Source: Gemmatimonadota bacterium (lineage in GTDB: Bacteria; Gemmatimonadota; Gemmatimonadetes; Gemmatimonadales; Gemmatimonadaceae). Taken from it: 64,000 bases of DNA. Where the stretch lies: NCBI GenBank assembly GCA_021299375.1, contig JAJTGR010000004.1:1-64000 (forward strand), given 5' to 3'. The notes under the pieces were generated by a model, which worked only from the letters and a program-made list of their open reading frames with translations, made no database searches and was not told the DNA's origin. Positions 1 through 7,164 of this stretch are shown piece by piece. The first letter of the stretch is position 1. Each line of letters opens with the position of its first letter. A program made the position numbers and the translations under genes.

Positions 1-446
1 CACGGAGGAATCGTGATGGCTCCTCGGTGGCCTCACCGTCCTCGGTGCCCTCCGTGTGAGGCTGTTTCCGAGGAACCTCGCATGGCGGAACAGCTTCCCA
101 CGGCGGGTGCTGTGGATGGTAAGGACACGAGGTATCGTGATGGCTCCTCGGTGGCCTCACCGTCCTCGGTGCCCTCCGTGTGAGGCTGTTTCCGAGGAAC
201 CTCGCATGGCGGAACAGTTTCCCACGGCGGGTGCTGTGGATGGTAAGGACACGAGGTATCGTGATGGCTCCTCGGTGGCCTCACCGTCCTCGGCGCCCTC
301 CGTGTGAGGCTGTTTCCGAGGAACCTCGCATGGCGGAACAGCTTCCCACGGCGGGTGCTGTGGATGGTGACGGCACGGAGGAATCGTGATGGCTCCTCGG
401 TGGCCTCACCGTCCTCGGTGGCCTCCGTGTGAACTGTTCCGCCATG
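1..446. repeat. 124-bp tandem repeat array with inverted ends
   Basis: About three and a half copies of a 124-bp unit run from the window edge to 15 bp before the next gene. The shared string GATGGCTCCTCGG starts at 15, 139, 263 and 388, giving periods of 124, 124 and 125. Inside each unit two related pieces (CCTCGGTGGCCTC and CCTCGGTGCCCTC) follow each other. The outermost form is an inverted repeat: CACGGAGG at 1-8 faces CCTCCGTG at 49-56, and the same at 374-381 and 422-429. Positions 432-446 (AACTGTTCCGCCATG) are the reverse complement of a segment inside each unit, for example 205-219. All frames give low-complexity peptides, so I regard the array as non-coding. It may continue left of the window. 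Confidence 0.9.
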
Positions 447-460
447 CTAGCTTCCCGGGC

Positions 461-1663
461 ATGAGCTCGGCCGAGGACCCCACCCCGCGCCTGCACACGC
501 GCCCCCCGCAGACCACGCCTGCGCACCGCAAGCAGCTGCGCCAGCTCGTGCGCGCCGGCGTCGAGAACCGCCCTGGGGTGTACCGCATGCTTGGCCCCAC
601 GGGCACGGTCATCTACGTGGGGCAGTCGCGGGTGCTGCGCACGCGGCTGCTGAGCTACTTCCGCGCCAAGGGGCGGCGCAACAAGGCCACGCGCATCCTG
701 CGGCACGCGTTCCAGATCGAGTGGGAGTACACGCACACCGAGTTCGGGGCGCTGCTGCGCGAGTTGCGGCTCATCAAGCAGCACCGCCCGCACTTCAACA
801 CCATGATGGTCATGGACGAGTGGCCGCGCGCGTACGTGGCCCTTACCGGCGGTGCGGTGCCGGGGCTGCGTGTGGTGGCCCGCTCCGACGATCCTTCCGC
901 CGTCGCCCTCTTCGGCCCCTTCCGTCGTGTGGCCCAGTTGCGCGATGCCGTACGGGCGCTGGCGGAGGCAACGGGGCTGCGTGACTGCACGCTGGAAGAT
1001 GCGGTGCGCGGCGAGGGCGCCGCGCGCGGCAGTGCGCTCTGGTTCACCGCCGATCCCGCCACGCGTCCGCGCGGAGGCACGCCGCGTTCGCGCGCGCCGG
1101 GCTGCCTGCGGCACGACGTCGGCACCTGCGCCGGCCCGTGTATCGGCGCCGGTCAGCCGACAGCCTACCGCGAGGCGGCGCACGACGTGCGCGAGTTTCT
1201 CGAGGGGCGCAGCGAGGCGCCCGTGCGCACGCTCGAGCGGGCCATGGCACACGCCGCCGAGCAGTTGGCGTTCGAACGGGCCGGTGTGCTGCGCGACCGG
1301 TTGGCCCTCGTGCGCTGGCTGCACGAGCGGGTGCAGCACTTTCACGCCAATGTCGACCGGCTCACGTTCCGGTATCACGCCATCGGCCACGCTGACCGCG
1401 AGTGGGTGTATCTCGTGCGGCGTGGCACCGTGCGCGCCGAGGTGCCCGCACCACGCACCTCCGAGGAGCAGGCCGCATTCGATGCGCTGGTTGCCCGGGT
1501 GTACGAGGGCGCCGATCCCACCGGCGCCGACATCCCCACGCACGACCTCGACGAGTTCTATCTCGTGGCCAGCTGGTTCCGTCGGCGGCCCACGGAGAAG
1601 GCGCGGACGCGCGCGATTGAGCCGGTGAGGACACGCCTGCACGGAGGGCACCGAGGCAGGTGA
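461..1663 (+). CDS. UvrC-like GIY-YIG protein without the C-terminal nuclease domain
   Basis: 400 aa. A GIY-YIG nuclease domain lies near the N-terminus (GVY at 39-41, YVG at 52-54). A UvrC-type four-cysteine iron-sulfur motif follows: an RDC motif near 171, then CLRHDVGTCAGPC with C215, C223 and C227. A UVR-like helix pair sits near 240-280. Full UvrC (about 600 aa) continues with an RNase H-like endonuclease and HhH repeats that make the 5' incision; these are absent. The protein could make a single 3' incision like Cho, or act in another DNA-processing step. The ATG at 461 is preceded by TAGCTT at 448-453 and no Shine-Dalgarno. The last codons (HGGHRGR) are encoded by an inverted copy of the upstream repeat, so the C-terminus was probably reshaped by that element. 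Confidence 0.8.
   Translation: MSSAEDPTPRLHTRPPQTTPAHRKQLRQLVRAGVENRPGVYRMLGPTGTVIYVGQSRVLRTRLLSYFRAKGRRNKATRILRHAFQIEWEYTHTEFGALLRELRLIKQHRPHFNTMMVMDEWPRAYVALTGGAVPGLRVVARSDDPSAVALFGPFRRVAQLRDAVRALAEATGLRDCTLEDAVRGEGAARGSALWFTADPATRPRGGTPRSRAPGCLRHDVGTCAGPCIGAGQPTAYREAAHDVREFLEGRSEAPVRTLERAMAHAAEQLAFERAGVLRDRLALVRWLHERVQHFHANVDRLTFRYHAIGHADREWVYLVRRGTVRAEVPAPRTSEEQAAFDALVARVYEGADPTGADIPTHDLDEFYLVASWFRRRPTEKARTRAIEPVRTRLHGGHRGR
1640..1656 (-). repeat. inverted copy of the 124-bp repeat core
   Basis: Seventeen bases (CACGGAGGGCACCGAGG) are the exact reverse complement of the repeat core at 40-56. They form the last codons of the UvrC-like gene. The gene is therefore bracketed by inverted copies of one element. 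Confidence 0.75.
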
Positions 1664-1751
1664 GTCCACGGCGCAGTACATGAGGCTGGTGCGGATGCGC
1701 GCCACTCGTGGACGGCCGCGGAACCGGTCAGCATTCGGCCGTCCCGGTCCG

Positions 1752-1757
1752 TAGCTT
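1752..1757 (+). promoter_or_regulatory. possible -10 box upstream of the Vgb-like gene
   Basis: TAGCTT would place transcription start near 1764, giving a leader of about 53 nt with GGAGAG (1807-1812) in Shine-Dalgarno position before the ATG at 1818. No clear -35 is visible. Confidence 0.3.
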
Positions 1758-1817
1758 TCCGAGTATGGCTGCGCCTCGCGTGCGGCCCCGACAGGTCCCT
1801 CCCCCGGAGAGTCGTCC

Positions 1818-2867
1818 ATGCCCCGCTACTCCTTTGCCGGGCCCACCGCTGCCCTCGTCACGATGGCGGCGTTCGGCGTGCCCGCCGCTACGCTGACCGC
1901 CCAGGCGCGCAGCGCCGACTCCGTTGCCCTCACCGAGTGGGACGTACCGTGGGGCGCCGCCGGCCGCCCGCGCGATCCCAGCGTCGACCCGCAGGGGCGC
2001 GTGTGGTTCGTGGGGCAGGAGGGCAACTACGTCGCGCGCCTCGACCCCAGGACCGGCAACTTCGAGCGCTTCGAGATCGACCCCGGCACCAACCCGCACA
2101 CCGTGAACGTCGATCCGCAGGGCGACGCGTGGTACGCCGGCAATCGCAACGGCATGATCGGCCGCATCGACGGCAAGACCGGCAAGATCACGCGCTATCC
2201 CATGCCCGAGGCCGCAGCGAAGGATCCGCACACCATCACCTTCGATGCCAGGGGCAACCTCTGGTTCACGCTGCAGAACAGCAACATGGTCGGCTTCCTC
2301 GATCGTGCGAGCGGGCAGGTGAAGCTGGCGAGCATGCCCACCCCGCGGTCGCGGCCGTACGGCATCGTGATGGACCGGACGGGACGCCCGTGGTTCGATC
2401 TCTTCGGCACCAACAAGATCGGCACCATCGACCCGCAGAGCATGCGCGTGCGCGAGTATCCGTTGCCCGATGAGCGCGCGCGGCCGCGTCGCATCGCCCT
2501 CACCAGCGACGGCGCCGTGTGGTACGGCGACTATTCGCGCGGCTACGTCGGGCGTCTCGACCCCGTGAGCGGCACCGTGAAGGAGTGGGCGCTCCCCGGC
2601 GGTGGCACGAGCATGCCGTACGCCATGACGGTGGATGACAACGACCGCCTCTGGCTCGTGGAGACGGGACGTCAGCCCAACCGGCTCGTCGGCTTCGATC
2701 CGCGCAGCAACGCCTTCTTCGCCCAGACGGATGTCGGCCCGGTGCAGCCCAACACCATCCGGCACATGGTGTTCGACAAGAAGACGCAGAGCATCTGGTT
2801 CGGCAGCGATCGCGGCACGATCGGGCGCGCGGTGGTGCCAGCGGCGGGGAAGAAGCCGATCGGGTGA
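1818..2867 (+). CDS. Vgb-like exported beta-propeller (streptogramin B lyase family)
   Basis: 349 aa. The N-terminus is a Sec signal peptide ending near the LTAQA stretch (about residue 31). The rest is a run of about six or seven NHL/Vgb-type blades with the pattern DPQGRVWFV, DARGNLWFT, DRTGRPWFD, DNDRLWLVE. Virginiamycin B lyase opens streptogramin B by elimination, but most exported proteins of this fold in environmental bacteria have unknown substrates. The active-site histidines cannot be assigned confidently here. The gene stands alone, convergent with vapC 20 bp downstream. The ATG follows a GGAGAG ribosome site. Confidence 0.8.
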   Translation: MPRYSFAGPTAALVTMAAFGVPAATLTAQARSADSVALTEWDVPWGAAGRPRDPSVDPQGRVWFVGQEGNYVARLDPRTGNFERFEIDPGTNPHTVNVDPQGDAWYAGNRNGMIGRIDGKTGKITRYPMPEAAAKDPHTITFDARGNLWFTLQNSNMVGFLDRASGQVKLASMPTPRSRPYGIVMDRTGRPWFDLFGTNKIGTIDPQSMRVREYPLPDERARPRRIALTSDGAVWYGDYSRGYVGRLDPVSGTVKEWALPGGGTSMPYAMTVDDNDRLWLVETGRQPNRLVGFDPRSNAFFAQTDVGPVQPNTIRHMVFDKKTQSIWFGSDRGTIGRAVVPAAGKKPIG

Positions 2868-2886
2868 CTGAAGGTCCCGGTGCTGG

Positions 2887-3273
2887 CTACCAGGTCAGCA
2901 GCGGAAGTCCCGGGATCTCGCGAAAGTCGTCGCCGTTCCGCGTCACCACCGTTGCCCGATGGGCGAGCGCCTGGGCGGCGATCATGCGGTCCAGCAGCTT
3001 CCGGCGCGAGTACCCGAGCTGGGCGACGATCGAGGCGTAGTGATCGGCCGAGGTGACGTCGAACGCGAGTGTGGGAATGGCGGCGAGCATCGTGTCGAGG
3101 CGCGCCCTGCGTATGGTGGCGAAGGCCGGTTCCCGATAGACGCCCCCCTCGAGTTCGACGCGGGTGACGACCGACATCAGCACCGCCCCCTCGAGCGCGG
3201 CGACCCGATCGAGCACCGTCGGGTCGCCGTCGCGCAGGTGGATCATGACGTTCGTGTCGAGCAGCCAGGCCAT
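2887..3273 (-). CDS. vapC: VapC-family PIN-domain toxin
   Basis: 128 aa, usual length for VapC. PIN-domain acidic residues are visible: D in LLDTNVMIHL near residue 6, E in VELEGG near 41, and D in LLDRMIAAQAL and RNGDDFREI toward the C-terminus. VapC toxins are Mg-dependent RNases that typically cleave tRNA or rRNA. It lies 5 bp downstream of the antitoxin gene, so the two are co-transcribed. Confidence 0.92.
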   Translation of the reverse strand: MAWLLDTNVMIHLRDGDPTVLDRVAALEGAVLMSVVTRVELEGGVYREPAFATIRRARLDTMLAAIPTLAFDVTSADHYASIVAQLGYSRRKLLDRMIAAQALAHRATVVTRNGDDFREIPGLPLLTW

Positions 3274-3278
3274 GGCGG

Positions 3279-3518
3279 CTACAGCCCGTGGCGCTCGGGA
3301 ATCTCCGTCTCGTCGCGCCGTTCCACCGTGGGCGGTACCGGCAAGTCGCGCAATCGGGCCACCATGTCCGGGATGGAGAGGCTCGTCGGGTACACGGTCA
3401 GCACGTCACCGGACCGCACAAGCACGAGCTCGACGTCCGGGCCGAAGGCGACGTCCTTGGGCAGGCGGATCGCCTCACTGTTGCCACTGCGAAAGGTGCG
3501 GCTTCTGGCGACGGACAT
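3279..3518 (-). CDS. vapB: VapB-family AbrB/SpoVT-type antitoxin
   Basis: 79 aa. The N-terminal half matches the swapped-hairpin AbrB DNA-binding fold (FRSGNSEAIRLPKDVAF, residues 9-25). The acidic/proline-rich C-terminus would wrap and neutralise VapC. It is the first gene of the pair and is expected to autoregulate through the palindrome just upstream. Confidence 0.9.
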   Translation of the reverse strand: MSVARSRTFRSGNSEAIRLPKDVAFGPDVELVLVRSGDVLTVYPTSLSIPDMVARLRDLPVPPTVERRDETEIPERHGL

Positions 3519-3534
3519 TGGCGCTCCGATTGGG

Positions 3535-3548
3535 ATATACGCGTATAT
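3535..3548. promoter_or_regulatory. 14-bp perfect palindrome, likely VapB operator
   Basis: ATATACGCGTATAT lies 17 bp upstream of the vapB start in otherwise GC-rich sequence. AbrB-type antitoxins bind short palindromes over their own promoter. The TATA steps could also serve as the -10 region. Confidence 0.6.
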
Positions 3549-3590
3549 ACCAACTCATCTTCCACCCCGCAAGGTGGGGCGACGCGCCCC

Positions 3591-3839
3591 TTACGCTGCC
3601 CCGTGCGCCGGACCGGTCGGACGAATAGCGAGCAGGTCGTCGTCGGCCACCGGGCGGATATCGTCGCGATGCAGCACATGGAGTGCCTGCGTGCGTCCCG
3701 CCGCAGTGACGAACTCGACCTCGAATGCATCCGGGCTATACACCTGCACGACGGCGCCGAGGTCACCGGTGCGCAGACCAGCCTCTGGCACATCGCGTGT
3801 GAGCACGACCGTGTCGAGCTCTCGGATTGCGTTGCTCAT
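3591..3839 (-). CDS. DUF4926 family small protein
   Basis: 82 aa with the DUF4926 pattern: LDTVVLTRDVPEAGLRTGD, then GAVVQVY, then an FEVEFV strand near 40-45. These are small SH3-like barrels of unknown function, often second in a two-gene unit with DUF6883. The start overlaps the stop of the upstream gene by ATGA, so they are translated together. A toxin-antitoxin role is possible but unproven. Confidence 0.75.
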   Translation of the reverse strand: MSNAIRELDTVVLTRDVPEAGLRTGDLGAVVQVYSPDAFEVEFVTAAGRTQALHVLHRDDIRPVADDDLLAIRPTGPAHGAA

Positions 3840-4174
3840 GCGCGCGCTCCCGGCAGGGCTGTGACCAACCGGGGGACAACCTCCCCCCGCAGGATGATCC
3901 AGACGGATACGACCGCCGCTTTGCGGCCGCTCGGTCCCTCGATAATGCCCTCGACTTCGAACTTTCGTCCATACGGGCTCGGCACTTCCCGGGCTCGACC
4001 GAGGCGTCCATGCCGCTCGAGTGCGGTCCGAAGCCGGGGCCAGTCCGTCGGATGGAATCCCAGTGCCATGAAGAAACGCGCCTCGGCCTGACCCACGGGG
4101 TGTTCCGGCGAGAGCAGATAGCCTCGGAGCTTCATGGGGTCGATGGACGCCTGATCAGCATTCGGCAGTCGCAT
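3836..4174 (-). CDS. DUF6883 family protein
   Basis: 112 aa. The N-terminus (LPNADQASIDPMKLRGYLLS) followed by HPVGQAEARFFMALGF fits DUF6883, a family of unknown function regularly found beside DUF4926. It is translationally coupled to the downstream DUF4926 gene (ATGA overlap). The pair sits between a VapBC operon and a truncated chorismate mutase, so this stretch looks like an inserted accessory module. Confidence 0.75.
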   Translation of the reverse strand: MRLPNADQASIDPMKLRGYLLSPEHPVGQAEARFFMALGFHPTDWPRLRTALERHGRLGRAREVPSPYGRKFEVEGIIEGPSGRKAAVVSVWIILRGEVVPRLVTALPGARA

Positions 4175-4378
4175 CAGGAGGTCTTTCGTGAGGTAAGCCG
4201 GACCATACTTCGTTCCGTTGCCTCCTCACGCTGTCGGCACCTGTCACCACCGCGTCAGCGCAGCGTTCTGTGTGACCCGACGCGAACACCCCGTCCCCGC
4301 GATCCACGATCTCCATTGCGAACGTCGGGCGCGGATCACCGCCGTACCGAGGCCGCAGGGCGGAAGCAACGAAAAAGC
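4175..4378. other. intergenic region, no gene seen
   Basis: Between the truncated chorismate mutase and the DUF6883 gene. Only short overlapping frames without recognisable similarity are present. It probably holds the promoter of the DUF6883/DUF4926 pair and the junction where the mutase gene lost its 3' half. Confidence 0.4.
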
Positions 4379-4567
4379 CTATCGGGTGCATGAGTCGGCG
4401 GATGACGGGTAGATCGTCTCCTGATGCTGCCCCCGTGCACGCTGCTTCACCACCCGGATCTCTCTGGCCAGCGCCATGCGCTGCGCCAGGGCGTCGATGA
4501 TCACGGCGTCCACCGCCTCGATCTCGCGGCGCAGCGCCTCCAGCGCCACCGCATCGGCGGGGCTCAT
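4379..4567 (-). CDS. truncated chorismate mutase (AroQ type)
   Basis: 62 aa. Helix 1 of the AroQ fold is clear ([20 protein letters not shown], residues 11-30), and the next segment ([13 protein letters not shown]) carries the expected Arg and Lys. The normal enzyme is about 90 aa; everything after the lysine is replaced by an unrelated tail ending SADSCTR. The glutamine and glutamate of the second half of the active site are missing, so I expect it to be inactive or only a remnant. The start overlaps the DAHP synthase stop (ATGA), as in intact aroF-mutase operons. Confidence 0.65.
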   Translation of the reverse strand: MSPADAVALEALRREIEAVDAVIIDALAQRMALAREIRVVKQRARGQHQETIYPSSADSCTR

Positions 4568-5631
4568 GCGGTCACCTCACGGCGCCATCCCCCAGCCGCG
4601 GCACCCACGGCGCACTCCCGCCCCACCGCCCGCGCCACCGCCTGCACCTGCCGCATCATCTCGGCGAACACGTCGAACGTCAGACTCTGCTCGCCGTCGC
4701 TCTTCGCACACGCGGGGTCGGGGTGCACCTCCACGATGAGTCCGTCCGCGCCCGCGGCCACCGCCGCCAAGGCCAGCGGCGTCACCAGATGCGCCCGCCC
4801 ACCAGCGTGCGAAGGATCGACAATCACCGGCAGGTGCGTCTCCCGCTTCAGCACGGGAATCGCCGCCACGTCCATCGTATTGCGCGTGGCCGTCTCGTAG
4901 GTGCGAATGCCACGCTCGCACAGCATCACATCAGCATTGCCCTGTGCCATGATGTACTCGGCGGCCATCAGCAATTCCGTGATGGTCCCCGAGAGCCCGC
5001 GCTTGAGCAGCACAGGTCGTTGTACGCGCCCGACCTCCGACAGCAGCGCGAAGTTCTGCATGTTGCGCGCCCCGATCTGCATCACGTCGGCATAGCGCGC
5101 CACCAGCTCCACCTGCCGCGGGTCCATCACTTCCGTCACCACCGGCATGCCCGTCTCGGCGCGCACATCGGCCAGAATCTTCAGGCCATCCTCGCCCATC
5201 CCCTGAAACGCGTACGGCGAACTCCGGGGCTTGAACGCCCCGCCGCGCAGCAGGCGCGCGCCGGCTCTTTGCACGGCGAGCGCCGTGTCTCGCATCATGC
5301 CGGCGCCTTCAACCGAACACGGCCCGGCCATCACCACCACCTCGCGCCCGCCCACCACGGTGTCGGCGGGATCGCCGAGGCGGATGGCCGTGTCCCCCAC
5401 CGAAAACTCGCGCGACGCCAGCTTGTAGGGCTTGAGCACGGGCATCACGCACTCGACGCCCTCGAGCTGCGTGAGGCCATGTTCGCTCAGCAGCCCGTCG
5501 TCGCCGATGCACCCGACGATGGTGCGATGTTCGCCGCGCGAGACGTGCGCGCGCAGACCGGCGGCCTCGACATGTTGAATGAGGCGGTCGAGCGCGTCGG
5601 GGGAGATGCCGGCGGTGGTGACGATGATCAT
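4564..5631 (-). CDS. aroF: 3-deoxy-7-phosphoheptulonate (DAHP) synthase, type I beta
   Basis: 355 aa from the ATG at 5631 ([10 protein letters not shown]). It condenses PEP and erythrose 4-phosphate, the first step of the shikimate pathway. Residues 1-90 form the FL/ACT-like regulatory domain of the type I beta group. The barrel follows with MAGPCSVEG, the [13 protein letters not shown] site, [12 protein letters not shown], and [10 protein letters not shown] for metal and substrate binding. A longer frame to 5688 would begin inside the terminator-proximal leader and is unlikely. Transcription appears controlled by an attenuator at 5691-5841 that senses Phe and Tyr. The truncated chorismate mutase overlaps its stop. 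Confidence 0.93.
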   Translation of the reverse strand: MIIVTTAGISPDALDRLIQHVEAAGLRAHVSRGEHRTIVGCIGDDGLLSEHGLTQLEGVECVMPVLKPYKLASREFSVGDTAIRLGDPADTVVGGREVVVMAGPCSVEGAGMMRDTALAVQRAGARLLRGGAFKPRSSPYAFQGMGEDGLKILADVRAETGMPVVTEVMDPRQVELVARYADVMQIGARNMQNFALLSEVGRVQRPVLLKRGLSGTITELLMAAEYIMAQGNADVMLCERGIRTYETATRNTMDVAAIPVLKRETHLPVIVDPSHAGGRAHLVTPLALAAVAAGADGLIVEVHPDPACAKSDGEQSLTFDVFAEMMRQVQAVARAVGRECAVGAAAGGWRREVTA

Positions 5632-5690
5632 GGGGTCCTCGCGGGTGAGCGGATCGCGAGGCTCCGGCAGCGACAGGCCCCGAAACAACC

Positions 5691-5715
5691 GAGGCCCGTG
5701 CGATGCACGGGCCTC
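5691..5715 (-). terminator. attenuator terminator hairpin before aroF
   Basis: A perfect 11-bp stem (GAGGCCCGTGC / GCACGGGCCTC) with a 3-nt loop. On the minus strand it is followed by GGTTGTTTC, a weak U-tract. It lies 36 nt after the leader-peptide stop and about 60 nt before aroF. Confidence 0.8.
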
Positions 5716-5796
5716 TCGGTGGTCGGGAGCGTCAGTGAGTCGGTGGACTCGTCAGCTGCGCATGCCAATCGTGCCGGGGCCCATGCGGGTCGGCAC
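5705..5796 (-). promoter_or_regulatory. attenuator pause and antiterminator region
   Basis: Directly after the Phe-Tyr-Tyr codons the transcript can form a pause hairpin: GTGCCG (5796-5791) with CGGCAC (5776-5771). Its 3' arm contains GGGCC, which can instead pair with GGCCC in the first arm of the terminator (5715-5705). This gives the mutually exclusive 1:2, 2:3 and 3:4 pairings of a classical amino-acid attenuator. Ribosome stalling at Phe/Tyr codons would favour 2:3 and read-through into aroF. Confidence 0.6.
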
Positions 5797-5841
5797 GTAA
5801 TAGAACCGGCAGGCGAGCGGTGCGGCAGCGTGTTGCGTCAT
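5752..5841 (-). CDS. aroF leader peptide with Phe-Tyr-Tyr codons
   Basis: A 29-codon reading frame, MTQHAAAPLACRFYYVPTRM and nine more residues ending in GMRS. Tandem Phe-Tyr-Tyr (TTC TAT TAC, 5805-5797) sits just before the pause hairpin, and the stop is 36 nt before the terminator. The gene controlled makes the common precursor of Phe and Tyr. The ATG is only 7 nt after a -10-like box (5854-5849), so the transcript is probably leaderless. The conserved-looking PTRMGPG tail after the FYY codons could add a nascent-chain effect, but that is speculation. Confidence 0.7.
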   Translation of the reverse strand: MTQHAAAPLACRFYYVPTRMGPGTIGMRS

Positions 5842-5848
5842 GCGGCGC

Positions 5849-5877
5849 AGGCTATGCCACACCGCGCGATCCGTCAA
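5849..5877 (-). promoter_or_regulatory. promoter of the aroF leader
   Basis: On the minus strand, TTGACG (5877-5872), a 17-nt spacer and TAGCCT (5854-5849). Transcription would start almost on the leader-peptide ATG at 5841. The pheA-like gene starts at 5890 in the other direction, so this 48-bp gap is a divergent promoter. Confidence 0.6.
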
Positions 5878-5889
5878 TAGCTTGCGGTC

Positions 5890-6468
5890 ATGGCCGCGCT
5901 TCCGGACCTCCTTCCCCGCGTGTCGTTCCAAGGCGAACTGGGCGCCTTCAGCGAGCAGGCCATCTGCCAGCAGTGGCCATTGGGGGCCACGCCGCTCCCC
6001 TGCCCCAGCTTCGACGCCGCGGTGCAGGCCGTCGACGACGGCGTCGCCGATTTTGCCGTGATCCCGGTCGAGAACGCGATCGTGGGGCCGGTGCACGCCG
6101 GGCTCGCGGCCCTTGCGCAGGCCGAGACCCGGCTCGACAGGCGCGCCGAGGTGCGGCTGCCCATTCACCTGTGCCTGATGGCGCCCGCGGGGGCCACGCT
6201 CGCCGGCCTGCGCCAGGTGCAGAGCCACGGCGTGGCCCTCGCGCAATGCCGCGCATTTTTCTTGCGCCACGGCTGGCTCAAGCCGGTGGTGCACGCCGAT
6301 ACCGCCGGCGCCGCGCGCGAAGTGGCCGCTGCCCGGGATCGCTCGCGTGGCGCGGTGGCGAGCAGCGTGGCCGCCGAGCGCTATGGCCTCGAGATCATCG
6401 CCCGCAGCATCGAGGACGTGCCGGCCAACTGGACCCGCTTCGTAGTGATCAGCCGCGCCGGCGACTGA
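5890..6468 (+). CDS. pheA: prephenate dehydratase lacking the ACT domain
   Basis: 192 aa. Prephenate dehydratase converts prephenate to phenylpyruvate, the committed step to Phe. The N-terminal VSFQGELGAFSEQA and VIPVENAIVG motifs and the catalytic NWTRFVVI near the C-terminus (about 180-187) are present. The protein stops right after the catalytic domain, with no C-terminal ACT domain for Phe feedback. It is divergent from the attenuated aroF operon, so Phe control may lie mainly at that attenuator. TAGCTT (5878-5883) lies 6 nt before the ATG with no Shine-Dalgarno, suggesting a leaderless start. Confidence 0.9.
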   Translation: MAALPDLLPRVSFQGELGAFSEQAICQQWPLGATPLPCPSFDAAVQAVDDGVADFAVIPVENAIVGPVHAGLAALAQAETRLDRRAEVRLPIHLCLMAPAGATLAGLRQVQSHGVALAQCRAFFLRHGWLKPVVHADTAGAAREVAAARDRSRGAVASSVAAERYGLEIIARSIEDVPANWTRFVVISRAGD

Positions 6469-6485
6469 GCGGCCGCACAGCAGCC

Positions 6486-6941
6486 TCAGGCCGGCGGCTG
6501 CCCCGCTTTCTTGATACGGAACGCCTTGTGACTGTCGCGCTGCTGGTCCTTCATGGCGTCGATGATCGCCAGGGCCTCGGTGTTCTTCCCCGCCTTCACC
6601 GCAGCCCGCAGCTTCTCCACGGTCACGAGGAACTCCTTCATGCCCGCCTGGTAGTCGGCCACGAACTTCGCCTGCTCCGCTGCCGGCACCTTGGCCTTCT
6701 TCTCGGGCTCCAGCGTGAGCGCCGCCTTGGCATTCGTCTCGATGATGTCGAGTTGCGCCAGCGTACTCGCGTTCTTCGACGGGTCCTCGATCTGACGCCC
6801 GATCGCCTTGAAGGCGGTATTCATGGCACTCATCTTCTTGCCGAGTGGGGTCTTTTCCTCGCGCTCCTGGGCGTGAGCGACCTGCGTGAAGGCAACGATG
6901 AGCGCGACGGTGGCACCGAACTGGCGAACGAAGTGGGACAT
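6486..6941 (-). CDS. periplasmic cytochrome b562-like protein
   Basis: 151 aa from the ATG at 6941 (MSHFVRQFG), which gives a clean signal peptide ending VAHAQ. The mature part is a four-helix-bundle candidate. The position of the b562 haem ligands is matched by Met in KKMSAMNTAFKAI and by His in QQRDSHKAFRIKK near the C-terminus. If it binds haem it would carry electrons in the periplasm; the quinol:cytochrome c oxidoreductase genes lie divergently next door. The family also includes members without haem, so cofactor binding is inferred. It converges on pheA. Confidence 0.7.
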   Translation of the reverse strand: MSHFVRQFGATVALIVAFTQVAHAQEREEKTPLGKKMSAMNTAFKAIGRQIEDPSKNASTLAQLDIIETNAKAALTLEPEKKAKVPAAEQAKFVADYQAGMKEFLVTVEKLRAAVKAGKNTEALAIIDAMKDQQRDSHKAFRIKKAGQPPA

Positions 6942-7164
6942 GGCTGGCGTGCGTACGAGGTGAGAGTGATGGCCACCGACCGGCAACCCTCCGGTGACGA
7001 ACTGCCACGAAAGAACGCATGACGCGCCCCAATCGCTGAGGCCGGACATCCGGCCCGGTCGTTCCGGACCATCCCCCCCCGGCCGGCTCCAGCGCCCGGC
7101 GCCCGCGCCCGGCTCCTGCGCCTCACCGACAGCGAACTCCCGGCACGCGCCGTACTATCAGCGC
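6942..7164. other. divergent intergenic region upstream of the Rieske operon
   Basis: Separates the b562-like gene from the Rieske gene. TACTAT (7153-7158) sits 6 nt before the Rieske ATG and may be the -10 of a leaderless transcript. No gene is recognised. Confidence 0.4.

Noticed and set aside
281-1819. Long minus-strand ORF over the UvrC-like gene
   Set aside because: Its translation is Arg/His/Ala-rich without motifs; the plus-strand frame has GIY-YIG and FeS motifs.
1765-1896. 43-codon ORF before the Vgb-like gene with TAGCTT 7 nt upstream of its ATG
   Set aside because: Proline-rich with no similarity, and it overlaps the Vgb start out of frame; the box more likely serves Vgb.
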